Below are positions 42,857-51,566 of a stretch of 64,000 nt of DNA, piece by piece. Numbering within the stretch: the stretch's first letter is position 1; every line of letters starts with the position of its first letter. Origin of the DNA: Spelaeicoccus albus (lineage in GTDB: Bacteria; Actinomycetota; Actinomycetes; Actinomycetales; Brevibacteriaceae); contig NZ_JACBZP010000001.1 of NCBI RefSeq assembly GCF_013409065.1, positions 1,550,001 to 1,614,000 on the forward strand, given 5' to 3'. The position numbers and the translations under genes are program-made. The notes below the pieces were generated by a model. It saw only the letters and a list, made by a program, of their open reading frames with translations. It was not told the DNA's origin and did no database searches.

Positions 42857-43489
42857 TCAAGCGGATGCGGCCTGATGGCGGGCATGGAGAAGCGTGTCAA
42901 TAGCGACGGCCCCGTCCTCCGGCGGACCTTCGGGGTCGGCGCGGGTATCTCGCTCGATGCGTTCGGCTGTGACGATGCGTAGACCGCTTGCGGCGTCGCG
43001 GAGCAGCTCGGGCGTGTAGAGGATGGCCGGATCCTGCGGCCCGCCGGCGCCGCGGGTCAGGTTTTCGCGGTCGTGACCGATCACTATCAGCGTTCCGCCG
43101 TCCGCCAGCCACGAAGCAGCGCGTCGGACGGCGTCCTGAATCTCGGGCTCGCTCACGTGCAGGTAAGTCATGGTGATCAGGTCGAAATCGCGAGTCGGTG
43201 ACCACGTCGTCACGTCGCCGCGCTGCCAATCCACGTCGACGCTGCGAGAGACGGCGTGGCCGCGCGCCAGATCGAGGCCTTCGGTCGAAAAGTCGACACC
43301 GGTCACGTGCCATCCGCGGCCGGCGAGCCAAATCGCGTTGCGGCCGTCCCCCGAGGCAAGATCGAGAGCAGTGCCCGGCGGCAGCTCGTCGGCGATTTGT
43401 CGAAGCCGCGAATGCGGAACCGCCGACCACAGCGATCCGCTGTCGGCACGCGCCGTCCGGTACCGCTCGTCCCAGCCATGTGCGTCCAC
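42857..43489 (-). CDS. Class I SAM-dependent methyltransferase
   Basis: A 210-residue methyltransferase of the TehB-like kind. 'ALDLASGDGRNAIWLAGRGW' (about residues 43-62) is SAM motif I, 'VTGVDFSTEGLDLA' motif II and 'DFDLITMTYLHVSEPE' motif IV. GTG 43489 is chosen since GGAGG lies six bases upstream; the frame otherwise runs into the creatininase gene. It follows creatininase by 37 bases on the same strand. A methylated nitrogen compound pathway makes a methyl acceptor such as guanidinoacetate imaginable, but nothing in the sequence shows it. Confidence 0.85.
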   Translation of the reverse strand: MDAHGWDERYRTARADSGSLWSAVPHSRLRQIADELPPGTALDLASGDGRNAIWLAGRGWHVTGVDFSTEGLDLARGHAVSRSVDVDWQRGDVTTWSPTRDFDLITMTYLHVSEPEIQDAVRRAASWLADGGTLIVIGHDRENLTRGAGGPQDPAILYTPELLRDAASGLRIVTAERIERDTRADPEGPPEDGAVAIDTLLHARHQAASA

Positions 43490-43526
43490 GTCGAACCTCC
43501 GAAACGCAGTGTACAACTGCGAGCGG

Positions 43527-44309
43527 TCAGGTGCCGGAGTCGGTGAGATCGAACTCGGCAGCGATTGCGCCCGCCATAGCGGACGTCGCACGGTCGAGCA
43601 AAAGCTTACCCTTCTCGGCGCTCGCGTTTGCGCCGGACGACAAGCAGCCCGACGCGGGCGTGAGCTCGGGGCGCACCGGCAGTACATCATAATTCGGCAA
43701 TTCGGCCGGCGGCACGTCGTCGACTTGCGTCATGTCGACTCGTTCGGGAAACAGATGCAACATCAACGACGTTTCGAGGACCCCGCCGTGCTCCAAGTCC
43801 CAGCCGGTGAACCCGTCGGGGTAGAGCTCGTCGATTGTGCGGTCATCGACGAAGTCCCAGTAGGACAAGAGCATGACCGTGACATCTTCCGTGCCGCCGT
43901 GCCGAAGCTCGCGGAGGGCAAGATCCACTCCTTCGTACAAAAACTGATAGTTCTCGAAATGCCCGTTGATGATGCCGATCTTGCCGGCTCCATGTCGCGC
44001 GAACTCCAGAACGAGCGCTTTTGCAATGGCAATGACCGTCTCAGCGTCCAAGCTAGTCGTGCCGGTCAGGTGGTTTCCGCCTCCGGACCGCTGCTGAGAC
44101 TTGTATCCGTAGACTATCGGCGGGGCAACGATGGCGCCGATCTGTTTGGCCGTTCTGCCCGCCATGGCTCGTGAGAGCAGGACGTCGACGTTCAACGGCA
44201 TGTGCCTGCCGTGTTGCTCGATCGACCCGGCCGGAATAAGCACGGGGGCACCGGCTGCGATCTTCTCGCGGTAGCTGAACGCATCCAACTCGTCCATGTA
44301 CTCGGTCAT
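43527..44309 (-). CDS. crnA: Creatininase (creatinine amidohydrolase)
   Basis: A 260-residue enzyme that opens creatinine to creatine. 'PAGSIEQHGRHMPLNVDVLL' (about residues 21-40) provides the Glu, His and Asp metal ligands, 'YGYKSQQRSGGGNHLTGTTS' (about 70-89) and 'INGHFEN' (about 118-124) further active-site residues, and 'SYWDFV' and 'GWDLEHGGVLETSLML' keep the Trp residues known to close over creatinine in the Pseudomonas enzyme. Agreement extends over the whole length as I recall that sequence. AGAGGA precedes the ATG. It lies in a minus-strand unit: NCS1 permease, UspA, creatininase, methyltransferase. Confidence 0.93.
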   Translation of the reverse strand: MTEYMDELDAFSYREKIAAGAPVLIPAGSIEQHGRHMPLNVDVLLSRAMAGRTAKQIGAIVAPPIVYGYKSQQRSGGGNHLTGTTSLDAETVIAIAKALVLEFARHGAGKIGIINGHFENYQFLYEGVDLALRELRHGGTEDVTVMLLSYWDFVDDRTIDELYPDGFTGWDLEHGGVLETSLMLHLFPERVDMTQVDDVPPAELPNYDVLPVRPELTPASGCLSSGANASAEKGKLLLDRATSAMAGAIAAEFDLTDSGT

Positions 44310-44363
44310 GGCTCGTCCTCTCGTCTGTCGAAGCCGGTCGTCTGTCGAAGCCGCTCCAGGCCG

Positions 44364-44762
44364 TCAGGCGGCTTTGACCGCCAGCACCGGGCACTCGGCG
44401 TCCAGCAATACCGCTTGCGCCGTACTGCCGAAGATCATCTTGCCAACCGGGGAGCGTTTGCGCAGGCCGATCACGATGAGAGAAGCCCCGAGATCGGTAG
44501 CGGTCTGTACGATCTCTCCGGCGGGATCCTGGCCCCGCAGCGGCTGCCGAATGTCGTAATCCACGCCCGCAAAATCAAGCTGCCTGCGAATTTGAGCCAG
44601 CTTCTCCGGAGCGGCGATGGACTTATCGCCTTCCAACGGGTCGCTGCGGGAGGCGTTGACCACTATCAGCTTTTGGCCGCCGTCGCGCCGCGCTTCGATT
44701 ATCGCTCTGTCGAGAGCTGCGTTTCCCTGGCTCGTCGGAACATATCCAACAACTATTGTCAT
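44364..44762 (-). CDS. Universal stress protein (UspA family)
   Basis: A 132-residue single-domain universal stress protein. 'TIVVGYVPTSQGNAALDRAI' is strand 1 and helix 1, and 'VIGLRKRSPVGKMIFGSTAQ' (about residues 97-116) is the ATP-binding loop G-2x-G-9x-G-S type, with small deviations. The frame is open upstream, but ATG 44762 starts exactly at the first strand. It sits between the NCS1 permease and creatininase genes in one direction. Its role in the unit is unknown. Confidence 0.9.
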   Translation of the reverse strand: MTIVVGYVPTSQGNAALDRAIIEARRDGGQKLIVVNASRSDPLEGDKSIAAPEKLAQIRRQLDFAGVDYDIRQPLRGQDPAGEIVQTATDLGASLIVIGLRKRSPVGKMIFGSTAQAVLLDAECPVLAVKAA

Positions 44763-44796
44763 GAATTTTCCGTTTCTCGTGTGATGGAACCGGCCC

Positions 44797-46263
44797 TTAT
44801 TTTGACTCGAGCTTGGCGGCGTAGCGGAAATGGGTGCGGGGGCCGAAGATCGCGTAGATGCCCGCGCTGACGACGAGGCCGGCGAGCCATGACAGATCCA
44901 ATCCACCCATGGCCGTGACGAGCGGACTCTGCAGTGACTTGAACGCCTGTGCCATGAAGAGCCAGGTCGCGAAGATCCCGCCAAGTAACGCCGCCACGCC
45001 CGCCCAATTGATGTCGGGCAGTCGCTTCGTGCCGACCGGATCGAACAACCGGTCGGGCGCAATGGGGCGGACGCGGTTCAGCCAGTAATAATGCACAAGC
45101 ATTAACCCGCCCCAGGAGGCGACCCAGGCGACCAGCGAACTGAGGAAGCTGTCCAATACCGCGGCCAAGTCCTCTTGGTAAATGAAGAAGATGACGGCGA
45201 TGAACGAGAAGACTCCGACGAACAGGTTGAGGATATTCCGCTTGATCCGAATATCGAGTGCTTGCGTAGCCACCGAGAACGTGTAGATGTTCAAGATATT
45301 GGTGGCGATCGGGCCGTGGATCACCAGAAGCAGCACCGGGATGGCGAGTGCGCCGAAGTTTTGAACGACCAACTGTCCGGGATCGACGGTTTGAGATTTC
45401 GTTGCCAAGCTCGCGCCGAGCACGCCGAGCCACACGACCGGAAGGAACTGGCCGAAGGTCGATGCCAAATATAGCTTGCGGCGCGGCACCCGATGGCTGA
45501 CGAACCTGGAATAGTCGGCAGCGTAGGTGAACCAGGTGATGCCCCAGCCGATGCCGATCACCGTCATCACCGAACTCATGACGGCGAGACGTTCGGTTCC
45601 GTGGAGAATGTGTCCGGGTGGGCCGGCGTATCCCCAGTCGATATGCAGTCCGAACCAGGCGAACAAGGACATGGCGATCAGGATGAGGATTGTCGGCGGC
45701 ACGGTCCACCGCTCGAAGGCGGCAATGGCGCGGTAGCCGAACCAGGCGATAGTCACCTGCGCGGCCATCAAGAAGGCGGCAGTGCCGATCTTCCACCCGT
45801 AGTTGTTCTGGGCAGGATCCAGCCAGTGAAGTTTGCCGAACAACGCGAGCACGAGGTCGAGGATGACGTAGGTGTTGATTGCACACCAGCCGATGGTCAC
45901 GAGCGCTTGAATGGCGGCTGGCAGATAGTCGCCGCGACGGCCGAACGCGGCGCGGGCCAGCACCATGCCGGTAGCCCCGGTCTTTTGCCCGAGCAGTACG
46001 AAGAACCCGAAGATCGACATGCCGATCAAATTGCCGATCACGATGACGATGATCGTGTCTCGGAAGCCGAGTCCTAGATTGATGCCCAAGGCGCCGAGCA
46101 CCCAGTTGATCGGGGCGAGATTCGCTCCGGCCCAGATCCAGAACTGACCTCCCACGCGTGTGGTGCGCGACTTTTCCGGAACTGCCTGAAGTTGATCTTC
46201 GACGTCGTGGGACGGACTCGAATCCGGCGCTCCGGTGGATGAGTCGGAAAATTGCACGGTCAT
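44797..46263 (-). CDS. NCS1 family permease (cytosine/purine/allantoin type)
   Basis: A 488-residue carrier with 12 membrane segments of the nucleobase:cation symporter-1 family. 'FWIWAGANLAPINWVLGALG' (segment 1, about residues 41-60) is the family's entry signature, 'GATGMVLARAAFGRRGDYLP' follows in loop 2-3, and 'WGITWFTYAADYSRFV' and 'NILNIYTFSV' are seen later. The family imports cytosine, purines, hydantoins or thiamine. Being the first gene of the creatininase unit, creatinine is the natural candidate. The protein starts with a 35-residue Ser/Glu-rich cytosolic tail. Confidence 0.9.
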   Translation of the reverse strand: MTVQFSDSSTGAPDSSPSHDVEDQLQAVPEKSRTTRVGGQFWIWAGANLAPINWVLGALGINLGLGFRDTIIVIVIGNLIGMSIFGFFVLLGQKTGATGMVLARAAFGRRGDYLPAAIQALVTIGWCAINTYVILDLVLALFGKLHWLDPAQNNYGWKIGTAAFLMAAQVTIAWFGYRAIAAFERWTVPPTILILIAMSLFAWFGLHIDWGYAGPPGHILHGTERLAVMSSVMTVIGIGWGITWFTYAADYSRFVSHRVPRRKLYLASTFGQFLPVVWLGVLGASLATKSQTVDPGQLVVQNFGALAIPVLLLVIHGPIATNILNIYTFSVATQALDIRIKRNILNLFVGVFSFIAVIFFIYQEDLAAVLDSFLSSLVAWVASWGGLMLVHYYWLNRVRPIAPDRLFDPVGTKRLPDINWAGVAALLGGIFATWLFMAQAFKSLQSPLVTAMGGLDLSWLAGLVVSAGIYAIFGPRTHFRYAAKLESK

Positions 46264-46295
46264 CGAAACCTCCGTTGGTCGATTTGTGCCAGCCT

Positions 46296-46313
46296 ATGTG
46301 TGGTCGGTCACAT
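46296..46313. promoter_or_regulatory. Short symmetric element in the permease/pucR divergent gap
   Basis: ATGTG (46296-46300) and CACAT (46309-46313) are inverted around eight bases in the 108-bp gap between the NCS1 permease gene (start 46263) and pucR (start 46372). It is a candidate control site for either promoter; the short arms make it weak. Confidence 0.3.
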
Positions 46314-46371
46314 CGACAACGGCTAATCTGTCAAGCAAGTTGTGCAATGTGGTTGACGGAGTGTCGCGTAG

Positions 46372-47877
46372 GTGAATTTACAAGAAGTATTGGAGCATGA
46401 ATCACTGCGTCCTGCCGATCCGATAGTTCGCGCCGGAGCGAATTCCTTGGCCGGCAGGCCGGTGCGGTGGGTTCATTCGAGCGAAGTGCTCGACATTGCA
46501 TCGCTTTTGCGCGGCGGCGAACTGCTGCTGTCCGGTGGCACGGCGTTATCCGCGGCTACCAGCGCACGCCGGCATCGCTATATTCGCGAGCTTGCCGCGA
46601 ACCACGTTACGGCGCTCGGCGTCGAGACCGGGCCCGACCTGCCGGAACTGCCGGCCGATCTTATCCGCGCGGCCGTCGAGGTCGATTTGCCGCTGATCGA
46701 ACTGCGGCGCGTCGTTCCGTTCGTGGAGGTGGCCGAATCGATCAACAGCGTGCTGGTAAGCGATTCGGTTTCCATGCTGCAGCGCGCGGACGACGTCTCC
46801 CACGCCGTTGCCGTCGAGCTGGCGAACGGGGCGGGGCTTCGTCAGCTGCTCGAAGTGATTGCGTCGGAGCTCGCGGTGTCGGTATCGCTGTTGGTGCCGG
46901 GAACGCTGTCCACCGAGCTGCTCGGGGTCGCGGGTAAAGCTGCCGACCCCGGTGCCCCGGTGCAGACTATCGACGTCGGGATTCCGCTTCGGGGAATCAT
47001 TGCCGCGACGTTGCGGATGGACGTGGTCGTGCCGAAGCAAGTCTCCCTGGCCCGAGTGGTCGGAGAACGTGTAGTCGATGTGCTGGCTCTTGCGCTCTTG
47101 CAGCAGCGACCGCCGTCGCTCGGTGATATCGCCGGTGTCGAACTCATTCGCGCGGTTGCGGCCGATGAGCGCGAATCGGCGCTCGTGGACATGTGTGGGC
47201 CTGCCGGCTTCAGGCCGGACGCACCGGTCGTCATGCTCTCGGCCCGGGCAAACGATACGAACAGGCTGCGAAGCCTTGTCGGTCGCGTCCTGTTACGCAC
47301 TGCCGAACGCGCAGTGCCCTACGCGAATCCCGGTGAGGTAATTGCCGTCGTAGCGCTGTCCAATGCGGGCGGGCATCGCTCGAGAGCCGCGTTGGTCGCC
47401 GACTTGCGCAACGGCATCGGCGAATTGAACGCGGCAATTTGCATCGGACCGATGGTCGAGAGCATCCGAGGTGCCGCGTATTCGCTGGCGCAGGCCCGGC
47501 TGACGTTGGAGCTCGCTGCTGCGAGCGCGAGTAGGGCTGAGGTATTTGACTCGGACGGGTTCGTCGTCGACCGCATGATCGCCGAGAATTTGTCTTCGAA
47601 TTCGAAGTCCCGGTTGGTCGGAGAATTGCTTGGCGAGTTGCTCGCCCACGATGCGCGGCGCGGCACCAGGCTTGGGGAAACTCTTGAGGCGTGGTTGCGG
47701 TCCGGTTGCAATACGGCCGAAACCGCTCGGACGCTGTACCTGGAACGACAATCACTGCACAACCGGCTCCAACGGATATTTGCACTGATCGGCGGAGACC
47801 CGCGAAACACCGGGCGAATCGCCGGTCTGGTCGTCGCGCTGCGCGTTGCGCGACAAATTCCCAGCAAGTACCACTGA
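46372..47877 (+). CDS. PucR family transcriptional regulator
   Basis: A 501-residue regulator. The N-terminal PucR domain is seen in 'LAGRPVRWVHSSEVLDIASL' (about residues 27-46) and 'LGVETGPDLPELPADLI'. A GGDEF-like/CdaR middle follows, and the C-terminal HTH_30 is in 'LEAWLRSGCNTAETARTLYL' with 'HRNxL'-like 'LHNRLQRIFALIG' (about 455-490). The start is GTG. PucR proteins activate purine, allantoin or other nitrogen-source genes, which fits a divergent NCS1-creatininase unit. The inducer is probably creatinine or a product, by inference. Confidence 0.88.
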   Translation: MNLQEVLEHESLRPADPIVRAGANSLAGRPVRWVHSSEVLDIASLLRGGELLLSGGTALSAATSARRHRYIRELAANHVTALGVETGPDLPELPADLIRAAVEVDLPLIELRRVVPFVEVAESINSVLVSDSVSMLQRADDVSHAVAVELANGAGLRQLLEVIASELAVSVSLLVPGTLSTELLGVAGKAADPGAPVQTIDVGIPLRGIIAATLRMDVVVPKQVSLARVVGERVVDVLALALLQQRPPSLGDIAGVELIRAVAADERESALVDMCGPAGFRPDAPVVMLSARANDTNRLRSLVGRVLLRTAERAVPYANPGEVIAVVALSNAGGHRSRAALVADLRNGIGELNAAICIGPMVESIRGAAYSLAQARLTLELAAASASRAEVFDSDGFVVDRMIAENLSSNSKSRLVGELLGELLAHDARRGTRLGETLEAWLRSGCNTAETARTLYLERQSLHNRLQRIFALIGGDPRNTGRIAGLVVALRVARQIPSKYH

Positions 47878-47928
47878 CGCATAAATTTTGCTGCGGCGCT
47901 TGACGGTGGGGCACGTCACACTTAACGT

Positions 47929-47960
47929 TTGAATGCAACACAGTTGTGTTGAATGCAACA
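47929..47960. promoter_or_regulatory. Direct and inverted repeats before the MHS carrier/creatinase genes
   Basis: TTGAATGCAACA occurs twice (47929-47940 and 47949-47960). Between and overlapping them, CAACACA-GT-TGTGTTG (47936-47951) is a 16-base inverted repeat with perfect 7-bp arms. The block ends 20 bases before the carrier's start codon, a typical operator position. IclR (50737) or GntR (51984) are the nearest candidates. Confidence 0.6.
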
Positions 47961-47980
47961 TTTCGACGAATGGACCAGTC

Positions 47981-49369
47981 ATGCGCAAGGTCACGAAGTC
48001 CCCGCCGCCACACGACGAAATGCTGCAGCCCTCGTTGCACGGCAACGGAGCAGCCGCCAGCGGACACGAGGCTTCCCAATCGGAGGCCGCCGACGGGCAG
48101 AGGAACATTCTGCGACGCGTGGTAGCTGCCAGCTTCATCGGCAATTTTGTCGAATGGTTTGACTACGCGGTCTACGGGTATCTGGCGATCACGATTTCCG
48201 CAGTCTTCTTCCCGGAGTCCGTCGGGAGCGCGGCGTTACTCGGCACGTTCGCAGTCTTCGCAGTGTCGTTCATTGTCCGGCCGCTCGGCGGGTTCATCTG
48301 GGGACATATCGGCGATAAATTCGGCCGGCGCACGTCTTTATCGATCTCAATCATCATCATGTCCTTCGCAACGTTCGCCGTCGGCCTGTTGCCGAGCTTC
48401 GACATGGTCGGGTATTTTGCGCCCGTCTTGCTGCTAGTGGTGCGGCTCGTTCAGGGGTTTTCCGCCGCCGGCGAATATGCCGGCGCCTCGGCCTTCTTGG
48501 TGGAATACGCGCCCCCGCGTCGCCGTGGACTATTTGCGGCAGTCGTTCCGGCCAGCACCGCAACGGGCCTGCTTCTCGGGTCGCTGATAGCCGCGCTCCT
48601 TTTCGGCATCTTGAGCACCGGCCAAATGGAGAGCTGGGGCTGGAGACTGCCGTTCTTCCTGGCGGCACCAATGGGGCTCATCGGCCGGTACATCCGCACG
48701 AAGCTCGAAGACACCCCGGCGTTCCGCGAATTGGCACAGGACGACGACGTCGTCAAGGCACCGGTGCTTTCGATGTTCCGAGACTACTGGCGCCCGTTGG
48801 TGATTGCGATGTGCGCAGTGCTGCTGAATGCCGTCGGATTTTATGTCGTGCTGAGCTATATGCCGACATATCTCACCACGGAACTGGGCTTCGGCGAGAC
48901 CGAATCGTTTATTGCCACCACAATCGCCTTGCTGACGTACGTTGGCTTCATCTTCATCACCGGGCTTGCATCCGATCTGATCGGACGCAAGCGGATGTTG
49001 ATCGCTGCAGCGGTAGTTTTCATCCTGTTCACAGTGCCCGCCTTCATGCTTCTGGGAGTCGGCAACTTCGCCGTCGTCGTGATCATTGAAGTGCTGTTGG
49101 GGGCAATGCTCACTCTTAACGACGGCACGCTGCCCAGCTTTTTGGCCGAAATGTTCCCGACCAAGATTCGTTACAGCGGCTTCGCAGTCAGCTTCAATAT
49201 GTCGAACGCGCTTTTTGGCGGCACCGCTCCGTTCATGGCGACCCTATTGATCGGTGTCACGCATTCACGACTTGCGCCGGGCTGGTACCTGATGCTGGCC
49301 GCAGTCGTGTGTCTGGCTGCGGTTCTCTGCGCCAAGGAAACCTCGCACGAGCCGTTGCGAGAGACCTGA
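47981..49369 (+). CDS. MHS family MFS transporter, candidate creatine carrier
   Basis: A 462-residue carrier of the metabolite:H+ symporter group. 'NFVEWFDYAVYGYLAITIS' (segment 1), 'GHIGDKFGRRTSLSIS' (loop 2-3) and 'RLVQGFSAAGEYAGASAFLV' (segment 4) are the ProP-like signatures. ATG 47981 is preferred because the ATG at 47933 lies within the operator-like repeats. A polar N-terminus of about 45 residues precedes the first segment. It stands 45 bases before the creatinase gene, so creatine is the best guess; betaine-like substrates are usual for ProP relatives. Confidence 0.87.
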   Translation: MRKVTKSPPPHDEMLQPSLHGNGAAASGHEASQSEAADGQRNILRRVVAASFIGNFVEWFDYAVYGYLAITISAVFFPESVGSAALLGTFAVFAVSFIVRPLGGFIWGHIGDKFGRRTSLSISIIIMSFATFAVGLLPSFDMVGYFAPVLLLVVRLVQGFSAAGEYAGASAFLVEYAPPRRRGLFAAVVPASTATGLLLGSLIAALLFGILSTGQMESWGWRLPFFLAAPMGLIGRYIRTKLEDTPAFRELAQDDDVVKAPVLSMFRDYWRPLVIAMCAVLLNAVGFYVVLSYMPTYLTTELGFGETESFIATTIALLTYVGFIFITGLASDLIGRKRMLIAAAVVFILFTVPAFMLLGVGNFAVVVIIEVLLGAMLTLNDGTLPSFLAEMFPTKIRYSGFAVSFNMSNALFGGTAPFMATLLIGVTHSRLAPGWYLMLAAVVCLAAVLCAKETSHEPLRET

Positions 49370-49414
49370 GAATTTTCCCGACAAATCAACTCACTACAAC
49401 ACGAAGGAGAAATC

Positions 49415-50665
49415 ATGACTGTCAACACTTCGGCCACCAACGTCGGAGAACTCGAACGTTTGAAGGTTCTGCATAACGGGTCAAAGACGAAGCTGACGTT
49501 TTCGGACGCCGAGATGGAGCGCCGCTTGGCCGGACTGCGCAGGATTATCGCCGACAAGGACTTGGACGCCGTCATCCTGACGTCGTATCACAACATCAAG
49601 TACTACTCGGACTTTCTCTTCACCTACTTCGGGCGCTCGTACGCCATGGTTGTCACGCCCGACGACACCGTGACGATCACGGCCAATATCGATGCCGGCA
49701 TGCCGTGGCGGACCAGTTATGGCGAGAACATCGTCTACACCGACTGGCGACGCGACAACTACCTCTATGCCATCCAGGAAGGTCTGCGGCAGCGCGGCGT
49801 CAACCCGCGGCGCCTCGGAGTGGAAGACGATAATCTGCCTCTGGCGGGTCGCAATAAAATCCAGGCAGCGTTCGAAGGCGCCGAACTCGTCGACATCGCG
49901 CAGGCGGCAATGCGCCAGCGCATGATCAAGTCGGCCGAAGAAATCGAGGTCATAAAGCACAGTGCGCGTATCGGTGATCTTGGCGGGGAAGCCATCAAGG
50001 CGGCCATCACCGAGGGCATCACCGAATACGAAGTCGCACTCATCGGTACCGAAGCCATGGTGCACGAAATCGCCAAGACGTTTCCGGAGCAAGAGGTTCG
50101 GGATACGTGGGTGTGGTTCCAATCGGGCATCAACACCGACGGCGCTCACAACTGGGCCACCACGAAGAAGGTGCACAAGGGCGACATCCTGAGCCTCAAT
50201 TGTTTCCCGATGCCGTCCGGCTACTACACGGCACTCGAGCGGACGTTATTTTACGGCCAGCCCGACGAGCGATCGCTCGAACTCTGGAACGTCAATGTCG
50301 AAGTGCACAAGCGCGGCCTGGAGTTGATCAAGCCGGGCGCCGTCTGCAAGGACATCGCCGCCGAGCTGAACGAGATTTACATCGACCACGGTCTGCTGGC
50401 CAACCGGACCTTCGGTTACGGTCACTCCTTTGGCGTGCTCAGCCACTATTACGGACGCGAGGCGGGTTTGGAGCTGCGCGAAGACATCGACACGGTGCTC
50501 GAACCCGGCATGGTCGTCTCCATGGAACCGATGATCACGGTGCTCGACGGCCAGCCGGGCGCCGGAGGCTATCGCGAGCACGACATCTGTGTCGTGGGCG
50601 AGGACGGTTCGGAGGACATCACGAAGTTCCCGTTCGGCCCGGACCACAACATCATCCCGGCCTAG
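49415..50665 (+). CDS. Creatinase (creatine amidinohydrolase)
   Basis: A 416-residue M24-fold enzyme that hydrolyses creatine to sarcosine and urea. Segments such as 'TSYHNIKYYSDFLFTYFGR', 'IVYTDWRRDNYLYAIQ', 'FQSGINTDGAHNWATTKKV', 'GYGHSFGVLSHYYGREAGLE' and 'GMVVSMEPMI' agree almost residue for residue with the Pseudomonas creatinase as I recall it. The catalytic His is in 'TDGAHN' (about residue 245). Unlike true M24 peptidases, it is metal-free. AAGGAGAAATC precedes the ATG. It is the middle step of the creatinine route in this block. Confidence 0.94.
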   Translation: MTVNTSATNVGELERLKVLHNGSKTKLTFSDAEMERRLAGLRRIIADKDLDAVILTSYHNIKYYSDFLFTYFGRSYAMVVTPDDTVTITANIDAGMPWRTSYGENIVYTDWRRDNYLYAIQEGLRQRGVNPRRLGVEDDNLPLAGRNKIQAAFEGAELVDIAQAAMRQRMIKSAEEIEVIKHSARIGDLGGEAIKAAITEGITEYEVALIGTEAMVHEIAKTFPEQEVRDTWVWFQSGINTDGAHNWATTKKVHKGDILSLNCFPMPSGYYTALERTLFYGQPDERSLELWNVNVEVHKRGLELIKPGAVCKDIAAELNEIYIDHGLLANRTFGYGHSFGVLSHYYGREAGLELREDIDTVLEPGMVVSMEPMITVLDGQPGAGGYREHDICVVGEDGSEDITKFPFGPDHNIIPA

Positions 50666-50736
50666 GTACGGTTGGCGGGCGTTCGGACACGGATGGGGCG
50701 CCCGCCGACTCCGGTCGAACGGAATAGGATCGACGC

Positions 50737-51516
50737 ATGCCTCGACGAAGTACGACAACCGACAGTGCCGGCCGTGGCCCCTCGGTGATCGAGAATACGG
50801 TAGCGATTCTCCGTTGCTTCGCGCCCGACCGGCAAGAGCTCGGAGTTTCCGAGATTGCTCCAAAAGTCGGACTGCATAAGAGCACCGTCTCGAGAATCCT
50901 CGCTTCGCTTGAGCGGGAGGGGATCGTCGAGCAGGGGGCGAGCCGCCGGTACCGGTTGGGGCTCGGCATCATCGCCATCGCCGGGCCGCTGTTGGCCGAC
51001 CTCGACGTGCGCCGAGCCGGCTATTCGATCTTGCAGGACTTGACCGAAGCCACCGGTGAGACAAGTGCCCTCATGGTGTGGAACGGCAGTGAATCAATCA
51101 CCGTTGAGCAGATTCCCAGCTCCCATCAGGTCAAGCACACGTCCAGCCTGGGGTCGCGGTATCAGACGGCGCTCAGTGCGTCGGTACAGGTCTTCTTGTC
51201 GGGGGAGGATGCCGACCGCACGCGCGAGTTGATTGATGGCGGCATCGTCCGGGGGCTGGGCGACGCTCCAGCGGCGGACGACTATTTACACAGGCTTGCC
51301 GAGGTCGCCAAGCGTGGTTACGCGGTCAATTATGCCGAAACCTCGCCCGAGGAAGTTGGCGTCGCGGCGCCGATCTGCGATCATCGCGGCGCGATAGTGG
51401 CTGCCGTGCTCATCCCTGCGCCGCGATTCCGGGTGGACGAAGACTGCGTCGTCAGCCTTGGCGAAAGCTGTATGAAAGCCGCCCACCACGTGACACTCCG
51501 CCTTGGCGGGCACTGA
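50737..51516 (+). CDS. IclR family transcriptional regulator
   Basis: A 259-residue IclR protein. The winged helix is at about residues 17-75 ('LGVSEIAPKVGLHKSTVSRI', 'LEREGIVEQGASRRYRLGLG') and the GAF-like effector domain follows, with 'YAVNYAETSPEEVGVAAPI' as the family signature near residue 190. It lies 71 bases after creatinase and 50 before a cupin gene on the same strand. It is a likely local regulator of the carrier and creatinase genes. Confidence 0.9.
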   Translation: MPRRSTTTDSAGRGPSVIENTVAILRCFAPDRQELGVSEIAPKVGLHKSTVSRILASLEREGIVEQGASRRYRLGLGIIAIAGPLLADLDVRRAGYSILQDLTEATGETSALMVWNGSESITVEQIPSSHQVKHTSSLGSRYQTALSASVQVFLSGEDADRTRELIDGGIVRGLGDAPAADDYLHRLAEVAKRGYAVNYAETSPEEVGVAAPICDHRGAIVAAVLIPAPRFRVDEDCVVSLGESCMKAAHHVTLRLGGH

Positions 51517-51566
51517 CGAGCCGGCCGCCGTCGATTGAGCTCGTCGATACCAAAGGAGGAGGGCCC

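Noticed and set aside
49415-50665. Xaa-Pro aminopeptidase (M24 peptidase) as name for the creatinase gene
   Set aside because: The fold is the same, but the sequence follows creatinase throughout ('TSYHNIKYYSDF', 'GINTDGAHN') and the peptidase metal ligands are not evident.
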